Below are positions 1 to 7,924 of a DNA stretch of 64,000 bases, piece after piece. A model generated the notes under the pieces. It ran no database searches. It was not told the DNA's origin and saw only the letters and a program-made list of their open reading frames with translations. The position numbers and the translations under genes are program-made. The DNA comes from Oceanicaulis alexandrii DSM 11625 (GTDB lineage: Bacteria > Pseudomonadota > Alphaproteobacteria > Caulobacterales > Maricaulaceae). Location of the stretch: assembly GCF_000420265.1 (NCBI RefSeq), contig NZ_ATUP01000001.1, positions 496,001 to 560,000 of the forward strand, in the 5' to 3' direction. Numbering within the stretch: the stretch's first letter is position 1; every line of letters starts with the position of its first letter.

Positions 1-1
1 G

Positions 2-664
2 CAACTCGATGATCTGGTGCGCGAGTTCTATCTCGACCATGGCGCGGCCCCCGCGACGATCTTTTATCGCGGTTACACCAAATCGAGCTGCACCTCGATC
101 AATCATGTGGTCTGTCACGGCATCCCCAATAACAAACCGCTGCGCGACGGCGATATCGTCAATATCGACGTCACCTGCATGCTCGACGGCTGGCATGGCG
201 ACACCTCGCGCATGTTTGGCGTCGGCGAGGTCAAGCGCAAGGCGGCCCGTCTTGTGGAAGTGACCTATGAAGCGATGATGCGCGGCATCGAGCAGGTGAA
301 ACCCGGCAATCATTTCGGTGATATCGGCGCCGCCATTCAGGAATACGCCGAAGCCCAGCGCTATTCCGTCGTGCGCGATTTCTGCGGCCATGGCCTAGGT
401 CGACTGTTTCATGACGCGCCGAATGTTCTGCATTTTGGCGAATACGGCACAGGCCCGGTGATCGAAGAAGGCATGTTCTTCACCATCGAACCCATGCTCA
501 ATATCGGCAAGCCGGGCGTCAAAATCCTCAATGACGGCTGGACGGCGGTGACCCGCGACAAATCCCTGTCCGCCCAGTTCGAGCATTCCATCGGCGTGAC
601 CAAGGACGGGGCCGAGCTGTTCACCAAATCCCCCGCCGGGCTCGATCAGCCGCCCTGCGGCTAG
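2..664 (+). CDS. map: Type I methionine aminopeptidase (5' end missing)
   Basis: Removes the initiator methionine from new proteins in the cytosol, using two metal ions. The reading frame is open to the left edge, so the N-terminal part is outside the window. All five expected metal ligands can be seen: the Asp in NIDVT, the Asp in HGDTSR, the His in CGHGLGR, the Glu in FTIEPM and the Glu in QFEHSIG. The C-terminus extends about 15 residues past the last ligand. The internal GTG at 17 is only a codon of the same frame and not a likely start. No clear terminator follows directly; a repeat-bearing gap lies downstream. Family assignment is firm. Confidence 0.95.
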   Translation, partial: QLDDLVREFYLDHGAAPATIFYRGYTKSSCTSINHVVCHGIPNNKPLRDGDIVNIDVTCMLDGWHGDTSRMFGVGEVKRKAARLVEVTYEAMMRGIEQVKPGNHFGDIGAAIQEYAEAQRYSVVRDFCGHGLGRLFHDAPNVLHFGEYGTGPVIEEGMFFTIEPMLNIGKPGVKILNDGWTAVTRDKSLSAQFEHSIGVTKDGAELFTKSPAGLDQPPCG

Positions 665-716
665 ACGCCCTGCTGCGACGCGGGTTTATCCGGTCAGTGA
701 CGATAGAGATTGTTTA

Positions 717-810
717 CCCGGGCGAGCGTCAGCGAAGACCCGGGACCTCTGTCCGCGACAAGCGCCCTATCCTGATGGAGGCCCCGGCTCTGCGCTACGC
801 TTGGCCGGGG
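717..810. repeat. Two short GC-rich hairpin repeats
   Basis: CCCGGG arms at 717-722 and 739-744 enclose a GCGAGCGTCAGCGAAGA-like core. A second hairpin has arms CCCCGGC at 782-788 and GCCGGGG at 804-810, followed by TTT. Both resemble the short dispersed GC-rich palindromes common between genes of high-GC alphaproteobacteria. The second could act as a weak terminator for map. The assignment as dispersed repeats rests on general knowledge, since only one copy is visible here. Confidence 0.5.
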
Positions 811-1203
811 TTTCAGTTTGGGGACAGCCGCAAACTTATCCGCCCCCTCTCATAGCTGAGCCATACTCTCATCCGTTCCTTCCAGGGCGGGCGGCCGGCG
901 CGTTCAGGCTGGGAGGGGCGAGATGTCCCAAGGACAGAGCGTTTAACGCACGCTCTGTGCGAAAAGGCGGATCATCACCGAGCGGTCCAGGACAGCGGCG
1001 TCTGATGAGGCGGCGACTGCACCGGCGGCGCGACAGCGCAGAAGTCTCCGCGCGGTGATCCCGACAAAACATCTCCAGCGCGGGAGCCGGGTATGGCTTC
1101 CAAGACTTATCGTTCACCTCTAACGGCCCGCTCCCGCGCGACCCGTCATTTAGCTCTTCCCCTGCGTCCAAGCGCGGGGCTGAAGGTGTTTCGCCTTTCT
1201 CCT

Positions 1204-1282
1204 CTTTCCCGGCGAAGGCCGGGATCCAGAGCCGGATGCGTGGCACTTGATGATCTCTGGATCCCGGCCTTCGCCGGGAAAG
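1204..1282. repeat. Perfect 28 bp inverted repeat, REP-like
   Basis: Arms at 1204-1231 and 1255-1282 are exact reverse complements over 28 bp, separated by 23 bp. Each arm holds the core CCCGGCGAAGGCCGGGATCC, which is itself partly self-complementary (CCCGGC-GAA-GGCCGGG), so each arm could fold alone or the two could pair together. This core is typical of dispersed palindromic repeats in Caulobacter/Sphingomonas-like genomes. It lies between two convergent genes. No transposase is present. Confidence 0.75.
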
Positions 1283-1331
1283 AGATACTGGGTATCGACT
1301 TGAGGGTTCAGGGGAGATGCTTCACGCAAAC

Positions 1332-1359
1332 AAAAAACCCCGGCGCGAGGCCGGGGTTT
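1332..1359 (-). terminator. Intrinsic terminator of gltX
   Basis: Read on the minus strand, a CCCCGG/CCGGGG-type stem is followed by a run of six T. It begins 25 bp after the gltX stop codon. Confidence 0.85.
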
Positions 1360-1383
1360 AAAATCGTCAGATCCTGACGAGGC

Positions 1384-2736
1384 TTAGACCGTGACGCCTT
1401 TCAAGCGCGCCTTGGCTTTCTCGGCGCCGATAAGGGGCAGGATCTCGGCCATTTCCGGGCCGCGCTCCTGACCGGTCAGAGCCATGCGCAGCGGCTTGAA
1501 CAGCGCTTTACCCTTACGCCCCGTCGCCTCTTTCAGCGCTCCGGTCCACACGCCCCAGCTTTCGCCGGTCAACTCGCCCTCAGGCAGCATGTCGCCGGCC
1601 TGGGAGACAAAGTCCGCGTCCTCATCGGCGATGGCGGGCGTGACCGGGCCTTCGATCAGGCGCACCCATTCGATAACGTCTTTCACAAAGGTCAGGTTCG
1701 GGCGCACGGTCAGCCAGACCGCCTCGCCGCCATCCGCGTCCAGCGCCGCTAGCTTGGGCTGCGCCTCGGCATAGCTCATGGCGTGCACCAGCTTGGCGTT
1801 CAAACGCTTGAGCTCTTCAGGGTCAAAACGCGCCGGGGTGCGCGACAGCTTTCCGAACTCGAACTCGTCAGCGAGCTGCTGCAGATCATCGCGCGCATCC
1901 ACGGCGTCAGACGTGCCGATCTTGGCCAGCAAGGAACACACCGCCATTGGCTCATAGCCGTCAATCTCGCGCAGGTCTTCAATGGACAATGAGCCCAGAC
2001 GCTTGGACAGCTTGTCGCCGTCCGCGCCGACCAAAAGCGCAGTATGGCCCATGGCGGGCGCCGAGCCCTTGCCGCCCAGCGCTTCGAAAATCTCGATCTG
2101 CGCGGCCGAGTTGGTCACATGGTCTTCGCCGCGAATGATGTGAGTGACGTTTGAGTCCAGGTCATCCACAACGCTCGGCAGCGTATAAAGATAGCTGCCG
2201 TCAGCGCGGATCAGGATAGGATCGGAGACCGAGCTGGTTTCGATATGGCTCGGCCCGCGCACGAGATCAGTCCATTCGATGCGGCCGCCTGACAGCTTGA
2301 AACGCCAGTGCGGCTTGCGGCCTTCGGCGTCGAGCTTGGCCTTGTCCTCATCGGTCAGGCTGAGCGCGGCGCGGTCATAGACCGGCGGCTTGCTCTGGGC
2401 GCGCTGGATCTTGCGTTTGCGGTCCAGCTCATCCTCGGTCTCATAGCACGGATACAGAAGGCCCTGATCGATCAGGCTCTGTTTGGCCGCTTCATATTTG
2501 TCAAAGCGCTCGGACTGCTTGAACGTTTCGTCCCAGCTCAGTCCCAGCCAGGTGAGATCCGCCTTGATGGCGTCTTCATTATCCTGGGTGGAGCGCTCAA
2601 GGTCCGTGTCGTCGATCCGCAGCAAGACCGTGCCGCCCTGGCTCCGCGCGAACAACACGTTCAGCAAGGCGGTGCGCACATTGCCCACATGCAGGCGGCC
2701 TGTGGGACTGGGGGCGAAACGGACTTTCACGGTCAT
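1384..2736 (-). CDS. gltX: Glutamyl-tRNA synthetase
   Basis: Charges tRNA with glutamate (class I synthetase, cytosol). The protein is 450 residues from the chosen ATG at 2736. The ATP-binding HIGH-like signature is HVGN at residues 16-19 after APSPTGRL, and the KMSKS-type loop is KLSKR at 242-246. A GTG in frame at 2772 would add 12 residues before the conserved N-terminal strand and is less likely. Alphaproteobacteria often carry two GltX paralogs, one charging tRNA-Gln for later amidation; I cannot tell from sequence alone which of the two this is. It is a single-gene unit with its own terminator. Confidence 0.93.
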   Translation of the reverse strand: MTVKVRFAPSPTGRLHVGNVRTALLNVLFARSQGGTVLLRIDDTDLERSTQDNEDAIKADLTWLGLSWDETFKQSERFDKYEAAKQSLIDQGLLYPCYETEDELDRKRKIQRAQSKPPVYDRAALSLTDEDKAKLDAEGRKPHWRFKLSGGRIEWTDLVRGPSHIETSSVSDPILIRADGSYLYTLPSVVDDLDSNVTHIIRGEDHVTNSAAQIEIFEALGGKGSAPAMGHTALLVGADGDKLSKRLGSLSIEDLREIDGYEPMAVCSLLAKIGTSDAVDARDDLQQLADEFEFGKLSRTPARFDPEELKRLNAKLVHAMSYAEAQPKLAALDADGGEAVWLTVRPNLTFVKDVIEWVRLIEGPVTPAIADEDADFVSQAGDMLPEGELTGESWGVWTGALKEATGRKGKALFKPLRMALTGQERGPEMAEILPLIGAEKAKARLKGVTV

Positions 2737-2898
2737 GGATATCGGCTCTGTTTCTATAAAGAGGCGCCGCACTGGTGCGCGACCTAAAGCGCGGCTTTAG
2801 ACCGCCGCCAACGGCGCGTCAAACACCAGAGTGCGCAGGCTGACTTGATGATCTGTCCGGACAGGACGATGCTGGCGCCTAAACCGTGGGGAACGGCC

Positions 2899-3690
2899 AT
2901 GACGTCACAATCCAAGCCGCCGATGGAACAAGGGCCGAAAGGCCCTCAGCTTGATGAATTGCTAGACGGGCTGATGGGCTGGAACCGGTCCTTTCTGAGG
3001 ACTCTCTCTGATGGCTTGCTCGCGCCCGAACGGGTCGCCCACGCGGTTCTGATACAGGAGCGCGACACGTACGCCTCGCCGCTTCGACTTCTGATCTTTC
3101 TGTTCGGCATCTACACCGCCCTGACCGTCTTCATCGTCGGGGGAGACCTGCAGTCCATTGAAACCGTCACGCCTGCATCCGCTGAAGTTCTGGACGCCTG
3201 GCTTGTTGAGCAAGGGACGGATCTCGCGACGGTGAACGCGGTCTGGAGCTTCTGGCTCAACATCCTCGTCTGGCCGATCATGGTGATCTCTTCCTTCCCA
3301 TTCGCGCTGCTGTTCAAGGCATTTGCGCCCAAGCGAACGCTGTACGGCGCGGTGCTGGTCTATCTGACCACGATCAACACCATGACGGCGGCGCTGATCA
3401 TCTTGATGCTGGGCCTGGTTCTGGTTTCAGACAGCCAGACGACCATGATGCTGAGTCTTTTCCTCTCCACTGTGATCTATTTTTACGTCACTGCGCGGGT
3501 CGTCTCGGCGCATTATTCGAGCAGCCTGATCGGGACGATACTGAAGGTCTTTTCCTTCATGCTGTTGACCCCGGTCACACTAGTGATCACGGTTGCTCTG
3601 CAATTCCTTGCATTTGATCAGGTGATGGAGCATCGCTTTGATCTGAATGTCAGGGACATGATTGAATTAAGGGGAGACACAGCGCCATGA
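2899..3690 (+). CDS. Multi-pass membrane protein of unknown function
   Basis: A 263-residue protein with a hydrophilic N-terminus of about 65 residues followed by five or six hydrophobic segments, so probably an inner-membrane protein with a Yip1-like layout. The ATG at 2899 follows GTGGGGAAC at good spacing, which favours it over the upstream ATG at 2845. The N-terminal part carries a pattern (G-W-N-x-x-F-L, then Q-E-R-D-x-x-x-Y and R-L) that recurs in the frameshifted gene at 5381, so the two are paralogs. The stop overlaps the start of the next gene as ATGA, implying translational coupling with the oxidoreductase. No function is known to me. Confidence 0.8.
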   Translation: MTSQSKPPMEQGPKGPQLDELLDGLMGWNRSFLRTLSDGLLAPERVAHAVLIQERDTYASPLRLLIFLFGIYTALTVFIVGGDLQSIETVTPASAEVLDAWLVEQGTDLATVNAVWSFWLNILVWPIMVISSFPFALLFKAFAPKRTLYGAVLVYLTTINTMTAALIILMLGLVLVSDSQTTMMLSLFLSTVIYFYVTARVVSAHYSSSLIGTILKVFSFMLLTPVTLVITVALQFLAFDQVMEHRFDLNVRDMIELRGDTAP

Positions 3691-4688
3691 AATCACGCGA
3701 AATCCGGTTGACGCAACATTTCACCGGGCCGGTGAAATCGGACTATTTCGAGATGGCGGAAACGGAGCTGCCCGAACCCGCTGAGGGCGAGGTTGTTGTG
3801 CGCAACGCCTGGCTGTCGGTCGACCCCTATATGCGCGGCCGGATGATCGGGGTGAAAACCTATATCGACCCATTTGAAGTCGGCGCGCCTCTGGAAGGCG
3901 GCGCCGTGGGCCAGGTTGTCCAGTCCAAGGCCGACGGCTTTAAAGAAGGCGACTGGGTGATGAGCATGAAAGGCTGGCGCGAAGGCTATGTGGCCGCCGC
4001 CGACGGCCTGACCAAGATCGACGCCAGCGTGCTGCCGCCTGAAGCCTATCTGGGCGTGGCGGGCCTGACGGGCATGACCGCCTATATCGGCCTCAAGCGC
4101 ATTATCGAGCTGAAAGAGGGCGAAACCTTGTGGATGAGCGCCGCCGCCGGGGCGGTGGGCTCGGCCGGCGTTCAATTCGCCAAAGCCATGGGCGCGAACG
4201 TCATCGCTACGGCTGGCGGAAAAGAGAAGACCGATTTCTGCACTGAGATCGGCGCCGACGCTGTGGTGGATTATAAGGCGACGGACGATCTGGCGGGCGC
4301 CGTGCGCGCCGCGGCGGAGCCCTTTGGCGGCGTCGACGCCTATTTCGAAAATGTGGGCGGCGACCATCTCCAGGCGGCGCTGGATGTGATCAAGCCCCAT
4401 GGCCGCATGGCCGTGTGCGGCATGATCGCCCGCTATAACGACGACACGCCCCTGCCCGGCCCCACCAACCTGACCCAGATCATCGCCAAAAAGCTGAAGG
4501 TTCAGGGCTTCATCCTGTCAGACCATTTTGATCTGCAGGGCGAATTCATCAAAGACCTGTCCGATTGGATGATGGCGGGAAAAGTGAAAACCCGCGACAC
4601 GGTCTATGACGGGATCGAACAGACGCCCGACGCCTTCATGGGCCTCTTCACCGGCGCCAATATCGGTAAAATGCTGGTCAAACTCTAA
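3687..4688 (+). CDS. NADP-dependent MDR-family oxidoreductase
   Basis: A 333-residue zinc-free medium-chain dehydrogenase/reductase of the alkenal/one or leukotriene-B4 dehydrogenase type (YncB/CurA-like), which reduces activated double bonds with NADPH. Family marks are the N-terminal SVDPYMRGRM, the nucleotide-binding AAAGAVGSAGVQFAK and the ENVGGDH segment. The zinc-ligand cysteines of classical alcohol dehydrogenases are absent. Its start overlaps the stop of the upstream membrane-protein gene by four bases. A hairpin follows the stop. The natural substrate cannot be read from the sequence. Confidence 0.9.
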   Translation: MKSREIRLTQHFTGPVKSDYFEMAETELPEPAEGEVVVRNAWLSVDPYMRGRMIGVKTYIDPFEVGAPLEGGAVGQVVQSKADGFKEGDWVMSMKGWREGYVAAADGLTKIDASVLPPEAYLGVAGLTGMTAYIGLKRIIELKEGETLWMSAAAGAVGSAGVQFAKAMGANVIATAGGKEKTDFCTEIGADAVVDYKATDDLAGAVRAAAEPFGGVDAYFENVGGDHLQAALDVIKPHGRMAVCGMIARYNDDTPLPGPTNLTQIIAKKLKVQGFILSDHFDLQGEFIKDLSDWMMAGKVKTRDTVYDGIEQTPDAFMGLFTGANIGKMLVKL

Positions 4689-4694
4689 GCTCAA

Positions 4695-4727
4695 AGGGCC
4701 GGATGCGCTGATGGCGCATCCGGCCCT
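4695..4727 (+). terminator. Hairpin after the oxidoreductase gene
   Basis: A perfect 14 bp stem (AGGGCCGGATGCGC with its complement at 4714-4727) and a 5 nt loop starts six bases after the stop codon. No T-tract follows, so it may be a weak or factor-assisted terminator or an mRNA 3'-end stabiliser. Confidence 0.6.
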
Positions 4728-4891
4728 CTGCGCGACCCAAGATCGTCGCGCCCTCAACTACAGATTTATAGTATCGATTTATTCGCCATCCGGTCCGCCT
4801 GTTATACGTCTTGTGAAGAATTTGGCCCTATTGGTTTCCTGTACCGTTATTTGAGACAGGACGGTCGTCTTTCAGGCGTCCGAGGGTTCCC

Positions 4892-5323
4892 ATGAACGTA
4901 GAACAATTGAACGCGCGTGCTGAAGGCCGTCTCGCCGGCTTGGTTGGACTGGATGTCATTGAAGCCAGCTCGACCCGCATTCGCGGCGCCCTGACGGTTC
5001 GTCCTGAACTGCAAGCGCCCACAGGCTTCCTGCATACCGCCACCATCATCGCCATGCTCGATACGTTGGCGGGCTATGGCGCCAGTATGAACATCCCGGA
5101 TCGCTCGATCGGCTTCACCACGATTGAAGTCAGCTCCAGCTTCTTCGGCGCCGCCCGCGAAGGCCGCGTCATCGGCGAGGCCGTCCCCATCCACCGGGGC
5201 AGCACGACCCAGATCTGGTCGGCCAATTGCTGGCGCGAAAGCGACAACAAGGAAATCGCGGTGTTCCGCTGCACCCAGATGGTGCTCTATCCCCCGCGCC
5301 GCGGTGAACCCAAGGAAGAGTAG
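4892..5323 (+). CDS. PaaI-type hotdog thioesterase
   Basis: A 143-residue protein with the single hotdog domain of the PaaI/YbgC acyl-CoA thioesterase superfamily. The helix segment PTGFLHTATIIAMLDTLAGYGA corresponds to the PaaI motif with H-G/T replacing the usual HGG, followed by GFTTIEVSSSFFGAAREG and the C-terminal strand. It probably hydrolyses aromatic or medium-chain acyl-CoA esters, but the substrate is unknown. It is a separate transcription unit, about 200 bp after the oxidoreductase hairpin and 57 bp before the frameshifted membrane-protein gene. Confidence 0.85.
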   Translation: MNVEQLNARAEGRLAGLVGLDVIEASSTRIRGALTVRPELQAPTGFLHTATIIAMLDTLAGYGASMNIPDRSIGFTTIEVSSSFFGAAREGRVIGEAVPIHRGSTTQIWSANCWRESDNKEIAVFRCTQMVLYPPRRGEPKEE

Positions 5324-5380
5324 CTTTATCAGGGTCCCGTTTCAGGCCACATTGCCGCCCGTAGAGAACAGGGGGCGTGG

Positions 5381-6111
5381 ATGAGCGTTTCAGAGCCGGG
5401 CGGGCAGGATCACAAGGGTCGCAAGGACCACGAAGACCTGATCGAGGATACTCTGGGCTTCAATTTGAGAAGCCTTAAAACGCTGTACGCCCTGTTCGCG
5501 ACGCCTCGCGCGGTCATGCAAGCCATCGTTGAGCGTGACCGCGAACAGTACACCCCTATGATCCGCTTGTTTCTCGGGCTGATGGGCGCCCAGATCGCCC
5601 TGTCCGTGATCTGGGGCGGGCATGCCGGCATCCTGGAGCAATCGCTTACACAGCTTCCCGAAGAGCAACTTCAAGACCTGCAGACACTCATCGGTCGGCC
5701 TCTCGAAGAGTTCTACGTGCTATTCGGGCGGATCGCCGGCTTCCTTCAGCCCTGATCGTTGGACTGTTCACAGCGTTCTCTGTGCTGGCCCTTCGATTAA
5801 TGGGTGAAAAACGGTCACTCAGCGTCAATCTCAACCTGATGTTCGCGATTCTGAACGCCGGCAGCACCATCGGCCTGGCGTTGATGATCCCTCAAACACA
5901 GTTCGGCCTGCCGTTTGTGATCTCTCTGTGCCTTGTCATGCTAGGTTATTTCCAGGCGTTCTTCAGAGGCATGCCCGACAGCGTCATCGGAACAGGCGCC
6001 AAGCGCTGGGGCTACAGCCTGTTGATGACGGTCTTGCTGATGGTCCTGATATTTGCTGGCGGCATCGTGATGCAGATCACGGCTATGCTGGGCGCTTACG
6101 TCTGGCCCTGA
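5381..6111 (+). pseudogene. Membrane protein interrupted by a frameshift
   Basis: The frame starting at ATG 5381 encodes 124 residues and stops at 5753-5755 just as a membrane segment begins (FGRIAGFLQP-stop). The -1 frame continues without a break from about 5735 (SALIVGLFTAFSVLALRLMG) to a stop at 6111 and supplies the remaining membrane segments. Joined, the product would be about 240 residues, matching the paralog at 2899-3690 in length and layout. The N-terminus shares its pattern (G-F-N-x-x-S-L, then V-E-R-D-x-x-x-Y and R-L). The data fit loss of one base near 5735-5752. No slippery heptamer is visible, so inactivation or a sequencing error is more likely than programmed frameshifting. 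Confidence 0.75.
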
Positions 6112-6287
6112 CGCCCAATGCGGTATAGGCGTCCCAGAACGCCGCCGCCAACACACGCCGCCACAAAGGCCGCCAGCGTGTCATTTCCGAACATATGCAG
6201 GAAACCTGCATAGGACAGGCAGGCCGTCGCCACGGCCAGCCCGGTCGCGCTGATTCTGTTCAGCCATGAAACAGGTGCTTGGGTCAT
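6096..6287 (-). CDS. Small two-segment membrane protein
   Basis: A 63-residue product with two hydrophobic stretches (about residues 12-33 and 36-54) and a basic C-terminus RLYRIGRQGQT, consistent with a small inner-membrane hairpin protein. An AGGAAA ribosome-binding site precedes the ATG at 6287 at short spacing, which supports expression. Its 3' end overlaps the 3' end of the frameshifted gene on the other strand by 16 bp. No family recognised. Existence is probable rather than certain. Confidence 0.5.
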   Translation of the reverse strand: MTQAPVSWLNRISATGLAVATACLSYAGFLHMFGNDTLAAFVAACVGGGVLGRLYRIGRQGQT

Positions 6288-6337
6288 GGTTTCCTAAAAG
6301 CAAACAACGGGCCGTTTTCGAAGGCCTTTGTTTACCA

Positions 6338-6357
6338 TAACGCGCAATTTCGCGTTA
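6338..6357. promoter_or_regulatory. Inverted repeat upstream of HU
   Basis: TAACGCG at 6338-6344 and CGCGTTA at 6351-6357 form a perfect 7 bp inverted repeat with a 6 nt spacer. It lies between the divergent small membrane protein and HU, about 140 bp before the HU start. It could be an operator; no regulator is identified. Confidence 0.35.
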
Positions 6358-6495
6358 GGACTGCAAACCAATTCAGCTCATACGCCTGTATAGCCTTGCA
6401 ATCAGGGCTCAGAATCGCGCTTCATGGCGCTGTCCAATGTTGGCGGCGAACGATTCTCACGCTGCCGCCTTATCCAACCAGTGGGGGGAACCCTG

Positions 6496-6762
6496 ATGAA
6501 TAAATCTGAACTCGCCAAAGCCATCGCCGACAAAGCTGGCATCACCAAAGCCCAAGCCGGCGACGCCATCGACGCGTTCGCTGACGCCATCGTCGGCGCT
6601 GCGAAGTCTGATGACTCCGTGCAACTGGCGGGCTTCGGCACCTTCCACGCCAAACACCGTGAAGCGCGCGAAGTGCGCAACCCGCGGACTGGCGAGAAAA
6701 TGATGTCCAAAGCCAAGACCCAGCTGGCCTTCCGTCCGGCTTCGGCTCTGAAAGACATCTAA
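6496..6762 (+). CDS. hupB: DNA-binding protein HU
   Basis: An 88-residue nucleoid protein of the HU/IHF family that bends and compacts DNA as a dimer. The beta-arm motif region GFGTFHAKHREAREVRNPRTGEKM is intact, including the R-N-P-x-T-G tip with the DNA-intercalating proline. The ATG at 6496 follows GGGGGGAA at 7 nt and is clearly the start; the frame is open further upstream but without family similarity. A strong terminator follows. HU is favoured over IhfA/IhfB because of its length and the MNKSELAKAIADKAGIT N-terminus. Confidence 0.95.
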   Translation: MNKSELAKAIADKAGITKAQAGDAIDAFADAIVGAAKSDDSVQLAGFGTFHAKHREAREVRNPRTGEKMMSKAKTQLAFRPASALKDI

Positions 6763-6798
6763 GTGTTTTCCGCCTTCGGGCGGATCAGGCTGAGCGAG

Positions 6799-6830
6799 AC
6801 CGCCGCCCTAACAGGCGGCGGTTTTGTTTT
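6799..6830 (+). terminator. Intrinsic terminator of hupB
   Basis: A 9 bp stem ACCGCCGCC/GGCGGCGGT with a 6 nt loop is followed by TTTTGTTTT, 36 bp after the stop. Confidence 0.9.
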
Positions 6831-6855
6831 GGGAGCTGATGGCCGCCATCGACGT

Positions 6856-7902
6856 TCAGGAACCTGGACCCAGCAGGCGCTCCACAGCCGCGTCAGCCGC
6901 CTCCAGCGCCCCTTCGATCAAGCCGCCATGACTGCGCGCAGCCTCAGCGCCTGCGAACGCCAGGCGCCCCTCAAACCAAACCTGCGACAACGCCGGCTCG
7001 CCATAAGGCGGATGCTCACGCGGCCCTGGACTGTCCGCTGGCGTCGCGGTCAGGCGGTCTGCCGACCAGTCCTTGAAAACAATCTCAGACGGCTTGGCGG
7101 CCTGGGCGCCGAACAGACGTTCGAGCTGAGCGAGGGTCTCAGCCTGAAGCGTCTCTGACCGGCGTCGACGCACGCCCGCCGGCCAGCCATAAAATCCGAA
7201 CAGCGCGAAACAGCCCGCTTCATCATCGCTATGATCCACCACCTCCATGAGCGGCCCGACCTGACTCACCGCCGAGCCGGACAAGCCCGCCTCGCGCCAG
7301 AAGGGGGTGTCATAGCTCAGAGAAATCTTGGCGTGGGCGGCCATCCAGGTCGGCCAGCGCTTCAGGGCGGCGCTGAGTGTCTGAGGCGGCCCCGGCGTGA
7401 ACGACCAGCCCGCCACGAGCGGCGGCGGAACAGCGATAATCACCTGGCGGGCGCGGTATGTGTCGCCGGTCACAAGGCCGAGCTCGACCCCATCATCGAT
7501 AGACAGCGCATTGACTTCAGCACTCAGGATCAGCCGCGCCGCTGGCAGCTGTGCCGCCATGGCGAGGGCCAGGTGAAAGGGGCCGCCCTCCAGGCGTGCG
7601 GCGTCAGCGTAGCGTTTGGGAAAATCCAGTGTCTGGGTCCCGGCCGCCGTTTCATAGCGCAGGGCGCCGCTTTCAGGCTGAGGGAAGTCACGAAGGCCTA
7701 GCGCGTTTAAGAGCGCACGCACTCGCGGCTGATGCGCGGGCCAGACCCAGGACGGACCCAGGTCGAGACCCGCTTGCGCATAGGCGCGCCCTCCAACCCG
7801 GTCGCGCGCTTCGAGAACCGCATAATCCAGCTCGCACGCCTGCGCACGCGCAGCAGCGCGCAGGCCGCTTATCCCGGCGCCGACGATAATCAGGTCGAGC
7901 AT
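6856..7902 (-). CDS. FAD-dependent amine oxidase-like protein
   Basis: A 348-residue flavoprotein of the monoamine oxidase/phytoene desaturase-like family. The N-terminus has the dinucleotide-binding fold (IIVGAGISGLRAA, then an acidic end VLEARDRVGGRA, the typical GG doublet), and the C-terminus has the second FAD segment (GRLAFAGAEAARSHGGLIEGALEAADAA). It is about 100 residues shorter than classical amine oxidases, so the substrate domain is reduced. No signal peptide. The substrate is unknown. It is preceded 22 bp upstream by the DAHP synthase gene on the same strand and could be read from that transcript. Confidence 0.85.
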   Translation of the reverse strand: MLDLIIVGAGISGLRAAARAQACELDYAVLEARDRVGGRAYAQAGLDLGPSWVWPAHQPRVRALLNALGLRDFPQPESGALRYETAAGTQTLDFPKRYADAARLEGGPFHLALAMAAQLPAARLILSAEVNALSIDDGVELGLVTGDTYRARQVIIAVPPPLVAGWSFTPGPPQTLSAALKRWPTWMAAHAKISLSYDTPFWREAGLSGSAVSQVGPLMEVVDHSDDEAGCFALFGFYGWPAGVRRRRSETLQAETLAQLERLFGAQAAKPSEIVFKDWSADRLTATPADSPGPREHPPYGEPALSQVWFEGRLAFAGAEAARSHGGLIEGALEAADAAVERLLGPGS

Positions 7903-7924
7903 GGCGTTGAACTCTGGCGCGCGC

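Larger units (their letters stand above)
665..1383. other. 719 bp stretch without a recognisable gene
   Basis: The region lies between the end of map and the convergent end of gltX. Open frames here (for example 869-1246 on the minus strand) encode arginine-, proline- and serine-rich translations of repeat sequence with no domain. It contains several inverted repeats, described separately, and the gltX terminator. A 9 bp perfect stem at 934-942/950-958 with a 7 nt loop is also present. I see no tRNA-like, RNase P or SRP RNA signature, but a small RNA of unknown type cannot be excluded. Confidence 0.6.

Noticed and set aside
869-1246. 125-residue open frame on the minus strand between map and gltX
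   Set aside because: It mostly translates palindromic repeat sequence and Arg/Pro-rich DNA, with no ribosome-binding site or domain.
5735-5755. Programmed -1 frameshift in the membrane-protein gene
   Set aside because: No slippery heptamer or downstream structure is visible at the switch; mutation or sequence error is simpler.
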